A stretch of 64,000 nucleotides of DNA from contig JAHHRN010000008.1 in assembly GCA_020025775.1 (NCBI GenBank), positions 1 to 64,000 of the forward strand, given 5' to 3'. This DNA is from Acutalibacter sp. Its GTDB lineage: Bacteria; Bacillota; Clostridia; Oscillospirales; Acutalibacteraceae. Below the pieces are notes generated by a model. The model did not search any database. It was given only the letters and a program-made list of their open reading frames with translations, and was not told the origin of the DNA. The translations under genes and the position numbers were made by a program. Each line of letters opens with the position of its first letter. Position 1 is the stretch's first letter. This document shows positions 49,692 to 57,505 of this stretch, piece by piece.

Positions 49692-50352
49692 TTGCAGAAT
49701 ACAATCTCCGTGCAACGAGGTGTGTTTACAGACGGACAGAGGGATTATCCTTATAGAAAATTCCTATTATTCCAATTTGGGAATTCCCTATTCCGCCGAA
49801 AAGCCGGCAGGGGAAGCACAGGTAGCATTCGCACCGCACGGCTATGATATTTGGGTGGATTCTCCGCTGTACGATTATGCGAATAACAACCGCGTGTATT
49901 CGATTTTCCGCGAGCACAGCCGTTCGCAGAAGCGATTGCAGACACCCGTTTTGGTCGGCGAATACGGCGGCGGTTCGAACGGCACAAAATGGCTTTGGCA
50001 TTTGGATTTTCTGCTCGATTATTTCAACTCGCAGAAATGGAGCAGTACCTACTGGGTATTTTCCAATAAACTTTTTTTCGAGCCTCTGCGTTCGCACTTG
50101 TCCAGACCCTATCCGCAGGCGGTCTGCGGCGAACTTCTTTCCTTTCGGCAGGATAGAATCGAGGACAGCTTAACCCTGCAATTTTCGACAAAAGAAAGCT
50201 TTACACATACAAATACCGAAATTTTCCTCCACAAGCCGCCAAAACGCGTGATTTGTGATGCTCCCTACCGTTTAGAGCCTTCCAGCGAAAACACCGCTAT
50301 GCTCTATATAAAGCCGATTTTGGGTGAACATAAAGTGAAAGTTTGTTTTTAA
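49692..50352 (+). pseudogene. GH5 glycosidase (endoglycoceramidase-like) with an internal deletion
   Basis: GAGGAG lies 6 nt before TTG 49692, which opens TISVQRGVFTDGQ, resembling the first strand of such glycosidases. At about 49735-49741 the homology jumps to another frame (ILIENSYYSNLGIP...). That frame continues as AFAPHGYDIWVDSPLYDY, then TPVLVGEYGG (the GH5 nucleophile Glu region), TKWLWHLDFLLDYF and a C-terminal beta-sandwich ending at 50352. Several hundred codons, including the acid/base NEP region, are missing. The protein is not functional as a glycosidase. Similarity to endoglycoceramidases is judged by eye. Confidence 0.72.
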
Positions 50353-50441
50353 ACACAATAAAAAAGCTCTGCTTCCGAACCATAGAGGTTACTAAGGCAG
50401 TAATTTAGACCAACCTCGAATCGGGGATTGTAAGGCAAAAG

Positions 50442-50488
50442 AAAATACCGAAGATAGCGAACCAAATGCTGTCTTCGGTATTTTTGCT
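50442..50488 (+). terminator. terminator after the GH5 pseudogene
   Basis: AAAATACCGAAGA (50442-50454) pairs with TCTTCGGTATTTT (50472-50484), followed by TTGC. It probably served the intact glycosidase gene. The preceding 50353-50441 shows no gene. Confidence 0.75.
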
Positions 50489-50576
50489 TTATTATAGCTT
50501 TCAAATTCGCACATTCGTATTTACAGAGATTTTCTTGTAAAATGAAAGTACAATCAAATTACAGGAGGTCAAGACT

Positions 50577-50927
50577 ATGGAACAGATTTTATTTGAACAG
50601 AATGGCGGTACTTACCCCCAGCAAGGCGATTATTTTCTTCCGGACATCAAGTTACCCAATCAGTCGGAATATGAAATCGGTGTATGGGGACAGCACCACA
50701 GAGATATGTATTACAGCATGCTGACACAGTGTATGCTTTATCCCCACCTTGCCGATGTGGAACAACGGGCTCAGCGAATGTTTGATGAATTGGTAGATGA
50801 AATGGCAAAACAGGAGGGAATTTCAGAAAAAATGAAAGCTGAAAATCCAATGCTCTTGATACAGATTATGAATAATATTAGAGATAGTGTTACGGAAGTA
50901 ATTAACAGCAATTTAATTTTCAATTAA
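50577..50927 (+). CDS. tnpV: TnpV transposon-encoded protein
   Basis: 116 residues, the usual TnpV length, with SD ACAGGAGGTC before ATG. The sequence follows the family: FEQNGGTYPQQGDYFLPDI at the start, IGVWGQHHRDMYY (GxWGxRH-type), then RAQRMFDELVDEMAKQEG and a MNNIRDSVTEVINSNLIF ending. TnpV occurs in clostridial transposons and conjugative elements; its exact role is unclear. No recombinase or other element gene is adjacent, so it looks like a stranded piece. An IS remnant begins about 12 nt after its stop. Confidence 0.85.
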   Translation: MEQILFEQNGGTYPQQGDYFLPDIKLPNQSEYEIGVWGQHHRDMYYSMLTQCMLYPHLADVEQRAQRMFDELVDEMAKQEGISEKMKAENPMLLIQIMNNIRDSVTEVINSNLIFN

Positions 50928-50939
50928 TTGTATTAAGAA

Positions 50940-51010
50940 GGGACTGTAAAAAAACTCAGCCTAAAAAGATGGACCGCAATCCCTAAATTAGCAGAGATTG
51001 CGGTCCTTTT
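50940..51010. mobile_element. left end of an IS1182-type insertion sequence
   Basis: GGGACTGTAAAAAAACTC at 50940 resembles the terminal repeats of IS1182-group elements. Inside it, a strong hairpin (GGACCGCAAT 50971-50980 with ATTGCGGTCC 50997-51006, then TTTTG) would stop outside transcription entering the transposase gene. No matching right end was found, in line with truncation. Confidence 0.55.
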
Positions 51011-51029
51011 GTGATATAATTTACTTGCA

Positions 51030-51403
51030 ATGAAAAAATAATTGAATTTTCCGACCCGGTATATACATTCAATGAGGTTTTGGAGCATATTGACCTGAAT
51101 CAACACCTTGCTGTTAAGGAAAGCAGGACAGGTCGCAAAAGATATGATCCGGAAATCTTACTGAAAGTTATACTTTTTGCCTTTATGGAAAACGGTTATG
51201 TTTCCACAAGGGAGATAGAAAAATTATGTAAGACAGATATCAGGTTTATGTGGCTGCTTCAGGAGGAGAAATCCCCCAGCCACATGACAATAGATAACTT
51301 TATGAATCCTTGTCTTACGGATACTGTCGCTCCAATCATAACATTCATTAGACTCTTCTTTGAACAGTTAGTCTTTCATGACGTTATTTGCATCTTTGAC
51401 TAG
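51030..51403 (+). pseudogene. IS1182-family transposase, frameshifted and 3'-truncated
   Basis: ATG 51030 runs into TAA after AAAAAA. One extra A would continue the frame as KIIEFSDPVYTFNEVLEHIDL, so a deletion in the poly-A run is likely. The intact part is a DUF772 segment: GRKRYDPEILLKVILFAFMENGYVST, REIEKLCKTDIRFMWLLQ and SHMTIDNF. The sequence diverges near 51330 and stops at TAG 51401-51403. The DDE catalytic domain is missing. It overlaps the end of the next, opposite gene. Confidence 0.85.
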
Positions 51404-51859
51404 ATATACACTTGTTGTTATCCCATGTACTATGCAAAAAGCCAAAGCCAAAATTCCTAATATTTGAGAAACAATACAAGTACCGGCCCAACGATCTCCG
51501 CAAAACCAAGCACTAAAAAGCGTCTCTATGATATAAAATGCAGGTGGAGCCAAAATAGTTGCTCCTAAATAATAAGTCATTTTTCCTACTTTCTTTTTGT
51601 AAGCAAAAACAATTTCAAGAGTAATAACCAACAAAACAAGTATAGAAACTATAAAAGATAGGCCAGCAGCACTCTCATAATATAGAGCATCCAGTTTGTG
51701 ATATAGAGTATTGCCCCTCGCAGAAGCTGGAACTCCGAGAACACTATATGCTAGAACATAATATCTCCCCATGGTGTAATACAAAAAGGTTATAATATAA
51801 AATAAAATCAAAAAAATATAATTAATTTTCAAAAAATTTTTTCCTTTTTTCAATTTCAT
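51368..51859 (-). CDS. four-helix membrane protein, AT-rich, unknown
   Basis: 163 residues with four hydrophobic segments (about 11-29, 66-88, 93-114 and 130-154). GC looks clearly lower than in the neighbours, which suggests recent transfer. No family recognised. It follows the truncated paralogue gene by 8 nt with AAGGAGATG as SD, so it is transcribed with the tandem family. Its 3' end overlaps the transposase remnant (51368-51403), marking the junction with the IS. Confidence 0.72.
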   Translation of the reverse strand: MKLKKGKNFLKINYIFLILFYIITFLYYTMGRYYVLAYSVLGVPASARGNTLYHKLDALYYESAAGLSFIVSILVLLVITLEIVFAYKKKVGKMTYYLGATILAPPAFYIIETLFSAWFCGDRWAGTCIVSQILGILALAFCIVHGITTSVYLVKDANNVMKD

Positions 51860-51867
51860 TCATCTCC

Positions 51868-52071
51868 TTATTTCGTTAACGGAATGTTAGTTCGCCAAGA
51901 AATATTATAAAGATCCAGCGCAGAACTTATCACCGCTTTTCGCATAGTTGCATTGGCTGCATAATCGCACTTCGAGGTATTACTGGCCTTGTTCTTTACC
52001 TGCGGATCAACCGGAACATAATAGCCCTCGGGCATCGGATAGAGCGGTGCTGTGTTTTGTTTCTTTTTCAT
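51868..52071 (-). pseudogene. truncated third copy of the GYYLPAD-type family
   Basis: 67 residues with SD AAGGGGGA. The start, MKKKQNTAPLYPMPEGYYVPVDPQVKNK-like (1-28), matches the N-termini of the two genes upstream (YVVPAGYYLPADK). The transmembrane helix and external domain are absent; residues 29-67 resemble neither. It is most likely a paralogue that lost its body, though a small cytoplasmic product could still be made. It is 14 nt after the stop of copy two. Confidence 0.7.
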
Positions 52072-52085
52072 TTCAAATTTCCCCC

Positions 52086-53063
52086 TTATTCGATAGCCTG
52101 TGCATCGGCGTTATCTGTTTCGGCAAAAGACTGGCTTTCTTCAAAATTCTCTCGGAAATCGGCTTCGTATTCTGCATTAAACTTTTCTGTGCGCTCTTTG
52201 GCATCCGGCAAAATCTCCATGGAATTAAAAATGCCGTACAGCACCTGCGGGTCGCTGTGCTTTTCGCTCAGCGCAAAGGTGTATTGTGTATCCAAATCTT
52301 CTTTCAAAAATACATTAACCGTAAGTTGTGTTCGCTGGTATTCTTCATTTTCTATGTCGAACACATAGGCGAAATACGTCGGTGTTTCGATGCGGTAGAC
52401 GGCTTTTGTATCGCCATGACAAATGGAGGATTTCATAATCAAAATTCCCAAGTTGATAGCGAGATTATTTCTGTCCCACCATTTTAAAGACGTTTCATTG
52501 ATAGAAAACATGGCTTCATACATATGGAAAAAAGAATCATAGGGGTCATAGCCGAATTCAGTTTTGATAGCTTCGTGATATTTTTCTACTTTTTCAGGAT
52601 CTTCGTCTGCCAAAGTCTCTTCGAAGACTGAACCATCATTCGACCAAGATGCGCTGCCTTTATTTATGAGAATGCTGACAAGCTCGTCTTCATTCATATA
52701 GCGATATCCATCGGATGGCATGAGACGATTTGAATCTTTTGGGAGAATCTGCTCACATTCTGCCGGAATTGTCAACCGAAATGCACCGGCCTCCACGGTC
52801 TTTGTTTCTCCGGAAAGTGTAATATCTCCCTTGTCATATTCTTCGGCAAGCACGTGAACAACATCTAATTCTTCTCCGAAGGTTTGCTGAATAAAAGCCT
52901 TTTGCATGACATTGGTGAAAACAACAAGGAGCAAAGCGCCTAAAACAAGCAGAATAACCGCCATGAGGATGAGATTGGTTTCCTTCTTTTTCTGCACCTT
53001 TTTGTCAGCAGGTAAATAGTACCCTGCGGGAACGACATAGTTTAACTGCGGATTTTGTTTCAT
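52086..53063 (-). CDS. GYYLPAD-type membrane-anchored protein, copy 2
   Basis: 325 residues from ATG 53063, with GGGGGAT 7 nt upstream; an ATG 15 nt earlier lacks an SD. Short cytoplasmic segment with YVVPAGYYLPADKKVQKKK (8-26), one transmembrane helix (about 27-50), and an outside domain of about 270 residues. It shares LSGETKTVEAGAFRLTIPAE, FGYDPYDSF, DLDTQY and a GIFNSMEILPDAKERT end with copy 1. The C-terminus is Ala/Glu/Gln-rich. The layout recalls PsbP/MOG1-like surface domains, but the family is not identified. Confidence 0.8.
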   Translation of the reverse strand: MKQNPQLNYVVPAGYYLPADKKVQKKKETNLILMAVILLVLGALLLVVFTNVMQKAFIQQTFGEELDVVHVLAEEYDKGDITLSGETKTVEAGAFRLTIPAECEQILPKDSNRLMPSDGYRYMNEDELVSILINKGSASWSNDGSVFEETLADEDPEKVEKYHEAIKTEFGYDPYDSFFHMYEAMFSINETSLKWWDRNNLAINLGILIMKSSICHGDTKAVYRIETPTYFAYVFDIENEEYQRTQLTVNVFLKEDLDTQYTFALSEKHSDPQVLYGIFNSMEILPDAKERTEKFNAEYEADFRENFEESQSFAETDNADAQAIE

Positions 53064-53115
53064 ATTTTTATCCCCCATATGATAGAAAATAGTATATTCT
53101 CTTGCAGCAGAACAG

Positions 53116-54084
53116 CTATTCTACTGCACCCTCTACAGCTGCCTGTGCTTCGGCATTTTCTGCTTTTTGTGCTTCCATAGTTATTTCATCTGTAATTTCT
53201 TTGGCGTTCGGAAGAAGCTCTAAAGAATTGATTATGCCGAAAGCCATATTCTCGGATGCAGAATTTTCCACTTTATAGCTTATGGTACACAGATACTGCG
53301 TATCTAAATCCGTCTTGTCATAAACATAGATTTGTGCGACCTTTGCGGTTTCACCCAAAGGCATGATTTCAATAAAGGCTACATAATTGGGCTTTTCGAT
53401 TTGATATACCATTTCGGTTGTATCAAAAAGCAAATACTTTTGCGTAAGAAAAAAGCTATATGTGAGCATACTGCTTATGTTATACCGCTTGGCATCATCA
53501 GGTTTTACGGAAAGGACCGTTTTTTTGTAAAGATACCAAGAAGAAAATGGATTATAGCCCAAGGTCTTTTCAAAAGCTTTTGTATACATCGAAAAGGAAA
53601 AAAGTCCATCGGCGGGAAGACCATCTAACGCAGCGGTATCTTTATCCCTCTGCATATTATAGTTGATTTCATCCGCCTGTATTTGTATCAGCATTTTGCC
53701 GTTTTCTTTATACACGTATGCACTGCTGGACTTCGGTTCTTCCGGATTTTTCGACTGCGCGGCTTCGGCATTTGCCGGGAGGGTTAAACGGAACGGACCG
53801 GCTTCAACGACTTTGGTCTCTCCGGATAAGGTGAGATGACCCTTATCGTACGGTGTGGGGTCGAGTAAAAGAATATCCCCATAGGCTTCTGTGAGTGCTG
53901 CCATCTGTATATTCCAGAATAAGATAGGCAGCCCGATGCCGAAGAGTAATAGAGCGACTAAAAGAAGTGAGACTGCCATCAGAATAAGCTTATTGCCTGT
54001 CTTGGTTTGCGCTCTTTTGTCGGCAGGTAAATAGTACCCTGCAGGAACGACATAACTCAGCGCCGGACTTTTTTTCTTTTTCAT
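53116..54084 (-). CDS. GYYLPAD-type membrane-anchored protein, copy 1
   Basis: 322 residues from ATG 54084, which follows the same GGGGGAT SD as copy 2. N-terminal YVVPAGYYLPADKRAQTK, one transmembrane helix (about 30-55), and an outside domain. It shares LSGETKVVEAGPFRLTLPAN, GYNPFSSWY, TDLDTQY and GIINSLELLPNAKEIT with copy 2; overall identity looks near 30%. It is first in the operon, behind a sigma-A promoter with an overlapping inverted repeat. Function is unknown; the paired copies suggest heteromeric or antigenically diverse surface proteins. Confidence 0.8.
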   Translation of the reverse strand: MKKKKSPALSYVVPAGYYLPADKRAQTKTGNKLILMAVSLLLVALLLFGIGLPILFWNIQMAALTEAYGDILLLDPTPYDKGHLTLSGETKVVEAGPFRLTLPANAEAAQSKNPEEPKSSSAYVYKENGKMLIQIQADEINYNMQRDKDTAALDGLPADGLFSFSMYTKAFEKTLGYNPFSSWYLYKKTVLSVKPDDAKRYNISSMLTYSFFLTQKYLLFDTTEMVYQIEKPNYVAFIEIMPLGETAKVAQIYVYDKTDLDTQYLCTISYKVENSASENMAFGIINSLELLPNAKEITDEITMEAQKAENAEAQAAVEGAVE

Positions 54085-54101
54085 AAATTTATCCCCCATA
54101 A

Positions 54102-54144
54102 TATACTTACACTATAAGTATAACAGGAAAAAAGTTTTCGTCAA
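54102..54144 (-). promoter_or_regulatory. promoter with overlapping inverted repeat for the GYYLPAD operon
   Basis: Minus strand TTGACG (54139-54144), 16-bp spacer, TATACT (54117-54122). The inverted repeat TATACTTA-5 nt-TAAGTATA (54102-54122) covers the -10 box and probable start site, a good operator candidate. Confidence 0.7.
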
Positions 54145-54254
54145 GGAAAAGCGAATGACCGAATCCACAAACAAATTACCGAAGCTTTGGGTAAAATGTA
54201 AAGAAAGCGGTTCTGAAATTTCTGTGGACAATACTATTTTAAGAAAAGACAAAC

Positions 54255-54292
54255 AAAAAAGCCTTCCCCTTTTGCAAAGGGAAGGCTTTTTA
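54255..54292. terminator. terminator of ppdK
   Basis: AAAAAAGCCTTCCC (54255-54268) pairs with GGGAAGGCTTTTT (54279-54291). Downstream of ppdK on the minus strand, and T-rich on both sides. Confidence 0.88.
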
Positions 54293-54325
54293 TTATTGCT
54301 TATTCAAGCGAATCGGGACTGTTTC

Positions 54326-56956
54326 TTATTTCTCGTCCTTGATTGCTGCCTGTGCTGCTGCAAGACGTGCAATCGGAACACGGAACGGGGAGCAGGAAAC
54401 GTAGTCAAGACCGATTTCGTGGCAGAACTCAACGGAAACCGGGTCACCGCCGTGCTCACCGCAGATACCGCAGTGAAGCTTGCCGTTAACGGGTTTGCCG
54501 AGTTCGAGAGCCATCTTCATGAGCTTGCCAACGCCGTTCTGGTCGAGCTTTGCGAAGGGATCAGCTTCATAAATCTTGCTGTCATAGTAAGCGGAAAGGA
54601 ACTTACCAGCGTCGTCACGGCTGAAGCCGAAGGTCATCTGGGTAAGGTCGTTTGTGCCGAAGCAGAAGAAGTCAGCTTCCTTAGCGATTTCGTCTGCGGT
54701 AAGGCATGCACGCGGGATTTCCATCATGGTACCAACTTCGTACTTGAGGTCGATGCCTGCTGCTGCGATTTCAGCATCAGCGGTTTCAACAACAACGTTC
54801 TTAACGAACTTGAATTCCTTAACTTCGCCAACGAGCGGAATCATGATTTCCGGAACGATGTTCCAATCCGGATGCTTCTTCTGAACGTTGATAGCTGCGC
54901 GGATAACAGCGGTTGTCTGCATCTTTGCGATTTCCGGATAAGTTACGGTAAGACGGCAGCCACGGTGACCCATCATCGGGTTGAATTCGTGGAGGCCAGC
55001 AATGATAGCCTTGATGTCAGCAACGGATTTGCCCTGAGCATCTGCAAGAGCCTTAATGTCATCTTCTTCAGTGGGAACGAACTCATGAAGAGGCGGATCA
55101 AGGAAGCGGATAGTAACTGCGTTGCCTTCGAGAGCTTCGTAGAGAGCTTCGAAGTCGCCCTGCTGATAAGGAAGAATCTTAGCAAGAGCTGCTTCTCTTT
55201 CTTCGATGGTGTCAGCACAAATCATCTCACGGAAGGGAGCGATTCTGCTCTCTTCGAAGAACATGTGCTCTGTACGGCAGAGGCCGATGCCTTCTGCGCC
55301 GAGTTCGCGAGCTTTGATAGCGTCACGAGGAGTATCAGCATTGGTACGAACCTTAAGAGTTCTGTACTTGTCAGCCCAAGCCATGATTCTGCCGAATTCG
55401 CCAGCGATTTCAGCGTCAACGGTCGGGATGATGCCGTCATAAATGTTACCGGTAGAACCGTCGATGGAGATGTAGTCGCCTTCGGTGAAGGTCTTGCCAG
55501 CAAGTTCAAACTTCTTGTTTGCTTCATCCATCTTGATGTCGCCGCAGCCGGATACACAGCAAGTACCCATACCACGAGCAACAACAGCTGCGTGAGAAGT
55601 CATACCACCACGAACGGTGAGGATGCCCTGAGCAGCCTTCATGCCGGTGATGTCTTCGGGAGAAGTTTCAAGACGAACAAGAACAACCTTTTCGCCTTTT
55701 TCGTTCCATGCAACAGCGTCGTCAGCGTTGAATACGATCTTACCACAAGCAGCACCAGGAGATGCGCCGAGGCCCTTACCAGCCGGAACAGCCTTCTTAA
55801 GAGCAGCGGTATCGAACTGCGGGTGAAGAAGGGTGTCGAGGTTTCTCGGGTCGATCATAGCAACTGCCTGCTTTTCATCGATCATGCCTTCGTCAACGAG
55901 GTCGCAAGCGATCTTGAGAGCTGCCTTAGCGGTTCTCTTACCATTTCTGGTCTGGAGCATGTAGAGCTTACCAGCTTCAACTGTGAACTCCATGTCCTGC
56001 ATGTCTCTGTAGTGGTCTTCAAGGGTTGCGCAAACCTTCTGGAAGTCTGCGAAAGCCTGCGGGAATTCCTGTTCCATCTGAGCGATGGGCATGGGAGTAC
56101 GAACGCCAGCAACAACGTCTTCGCCCTGTGCGTTCTTTAAGAACTCACCCATAAGGCCCTTTTCACCGGTTGCGGGGTCACGAGTAAATGCAACACCAGT
56201 ACCGCAATCGTCGCCCATGTTACCGAATGCCATCATCTGAACGTTAACAGCGGTACCCCAGGAGTACGGAATATCGTTGTCACGACGGTAAACGTTAGCA
56301 CGCGGGTTGTCCCAAGAACGGAAAACAGCTTCGATAGCGCCCATGAGCTGTTCCTTAGGATCAGTCGGGAAATCTACGCCGATTTTGCTCTTGTATTCAG
56401 CCTTGAACTGACCTGCGAGTTCTTTAAGATCCTCAGCGGTGAGTTCAACGTCCTGCTGAACGCCACGGTCAGCTTTCATCTTGTCGATGAGTTCCTCGAA
56501 GTACTTCTTACCAACTTCCATAACAACGTCGGAGTACATCTGGATAAATCTTCTGTAGCAGTCCCAAGCCCAACGCGGGTTGCCGGACTTAGCGGAAATA
56601 GCCTCAACAACGTCTTCGTTAAGACCAAGGTTTAAGATGGTGTCCATCATACCGGGCATAGATGCTCTAGCGCCGGAACGAACGGAAACGAGAAGCGGAT
56701 TTTCCTTATCGCCGAACTTTTTGCCGGTGATGCCTTCCATCTTCTCAATATATTCCATGATTTCTGCCTGAATATCAGCATTGATTTTCTTGCCATCCTC
56801 ATAGTACTGTGTGCAAGCTTCGGTTGTGATGGTGAAGCCCTGCGGAACCGGAAGGCCAAGACCGGTCATTTCAGCGAGGTTTGCACCTTTACCGCCGAGA
56901 AGGTTACGCATGTCTTTGTTGCCTTCAGAGAACAAATAGACGAACTTTTTGCTCAT
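54326..56956 (-). CDS. ppdK: pyruvate, phosphate dikinase
   Basis: 876 residues, full length. N-terminal ATP-grasp domain (GNKDMRNLLGGKGANLAEMTG; SVRSGARASMPGMMDTILNLG), the central phosphohistidine domain with the active His in GGMTSHAAVVARGMGTC (about residue 455), and a C-terminal PEP/pyruvate TIM barrel ending with the catalytic Cys in HCGICGEHGGDP. It interconverts pyruvate, ATP and Pi with PEP, AMP and PPi, giving PPi-linked glycolysis in anaerobes. A long hairpin leader precedes it. The + strand carries a 661-codon shadow ORF over it. Confidence 0.98.
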   Translation of the reverse strand: MSKKFVYLFSEGNKDMRNLLGGKGANLAEMTGLGLPVPQGFTITTEACTQYYEDGKKINADIQAEIMEYIEKMEGITGKKFGDKENPLLVSVRSGARASMPGMMDTILNLGLNEDVVEAISAKSGNPRWAWDCYRRFIQMYSDVVMEVGKKYFEELIDKMKADRGVQQDVELTAEDLKELAGQFKAEYKSKIGVDFPTDPKEQLMGAIEAVFRSWDNPRANVYRRDNDIPYSWGTAVNVQMMAFGNMGDDCGTGVAFTRDPATGEKGLMGEFLKNAQGEDVVAGVRTPMPIAQMEQEFPQAFADFQKVCATLEDHYRDMQDMEFTVEAGKLYMLQTRNGKRTAKAALKIACDLVDEGMIDEKQAVAMIDPRNLDTLLHPQFDTAALKKAVPAGKGLGASPGAACGKIVFNADDAVAWNEKGEKVVLVRLETSPEDITGMKAAQGILTVRGGMTSHAAVVARGMGTCCVSGCGDIKMDEANKKFELAGKTFTEGDYISIDGSTGNIYDGIIPTVDAEIAGEFGRIMAWADKYRTLKVRTNADTPRDAIKARELGAEGIGLCRTEHMFFEESRIAPFREMICADTIEEREAALAKILPYQQGDFEALYEALEGNAVTIRFLDPPLHEFVPTEEDDIKALADAQGKSVADIKAIIAGLHEFNPMMGHRGCRLTVTYPEIAKMQTTAVIRAAINVQKKHPDWNIVPEIMIPLVGEVKEFKFVKNVVVETADAEIAAAGIDLKYEVGTMMEIPRACLTADEIAKEADFFCFGTNDLTQMTFGFSRDDAGKFLSAYYDSKIYEADPFAKLDQNGVGKLMKMALELGKPVNGKLHCGICGEHGGDPVSVEFCHEIGLDYVSCSPFRVPIARLAAAQAAIKDEK

Positions 56957-56994
56957 TTCTGATTACCTCCAAAAATTTTAAGTTTTATTGGTTG

Positions 56995-57044
56995 TCCGAA
57001 AAACGAGAGGTTTTTCGGGACACAATTAACCGATAGCTATTATA
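56995..57044 (-). promoter_or_regulatory. ppdK promoter and leader hairpin
   Basis: The minus strand has an extended -10 TGTTATAAT (57039-57044 core); no good -35 was seen. The transcript then carries a 10-bp hairpin, GTCCGAAAAAC-type arms at 56995-57004 and 57010-57020 with a 5-nt loop, 40 nt before the start. The A/T-rich stretch 57045-57199 holds no gene. Confidence 0.6.
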
Positions 57045-57192
57045 ACAGATATTTTTTTCAAATACCATAGTTTTCTGTGATTTTTTAAAAGTTTCGGCAG
57101 TATTTTGAAACTCTAAAACATTTTTTGAACATTTTATAGGATTTTGCACAATAGACCGTTACTTTCCTTGGCAATTTTTCAAAAATTATTGC

Positions 57193-57224
57193 AAAAAAAG
57201 CCCTCTCCGCAAACGGGAGAGGGC
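57193..57224 (-). terminator. terminator of the prfA-rsmA-TSCPD operon
   Basis: GCCCTCTCC (57200-57208) pairs with GGAGAGGGC (57216-57224); on the minus strand a run of seven T follows. Confidence 0.92.
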
Positions 57225-57237
57225 AAATATCGTTTCT

Positions 57238-57504
57238 TTATTCTTCTTCGGTTTCTTCCGCTTCCTTGGCTTCGCTCAGGGCGATAGAAAGCTGGTCGGG
57301 GCAGGAGGTCATTTTAAAGCCGCAGCGGATGCCCTGTAAATCGGCGATAACTTCATCGACATTTCTGCCGGCAACGAGGGCACAAATGCCTTTCTGGTTG
57401 CCGTCGCAGCCACCGTAAAATTTTACGGACTGAATGGTGTCGCCGTCGAGTTCTACTTCAATTTTGCGGGAACATGTGCCGTGGCAGGTGTGTGTATAAA
57501 TCAT
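57238..57504 (-). CDS. TSCPD domain protein
   Basis: 88 residues from ATG 57504, with AAAGGAGA upstream; the frame upstream overlaps rsmA and is not used. Matches the short TSCPD family: THTCHGTCSRKIEVELDG, VKFYGGCDGNQKGICALVAG, and GIRCGFKMTSCPDQL, with conserved cysteines that may bind metal or be redox active. The domain is also found at the C-terminus of some ribonucleotide reductases. Function unknown. Acidic tail EAKEAEETEEE. It lies 1 nt after rsmA. Confidence 0.9.
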   Translation of the reverse strand: MIYTHTCHGTCSRKIEVELDGDTIQSVKFYGGCDGNQKGICALVAGRNVDEVIADLQGIRCGFKMTSCPDQLSIALSEAKEAEETEEE

Positions 57505-57505
57505 T

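Noticed and set aside
54155..56140. 661-codon open frame on the + strand across ppdK
   Set aside because: It mirrors ppdK in antisense, has no domain similarity, and arises from the codon bias of a highly expressed gene. Its first about 45 codons (before the ppdK terminator) have an SD-like AAGGA but no recognisable product.
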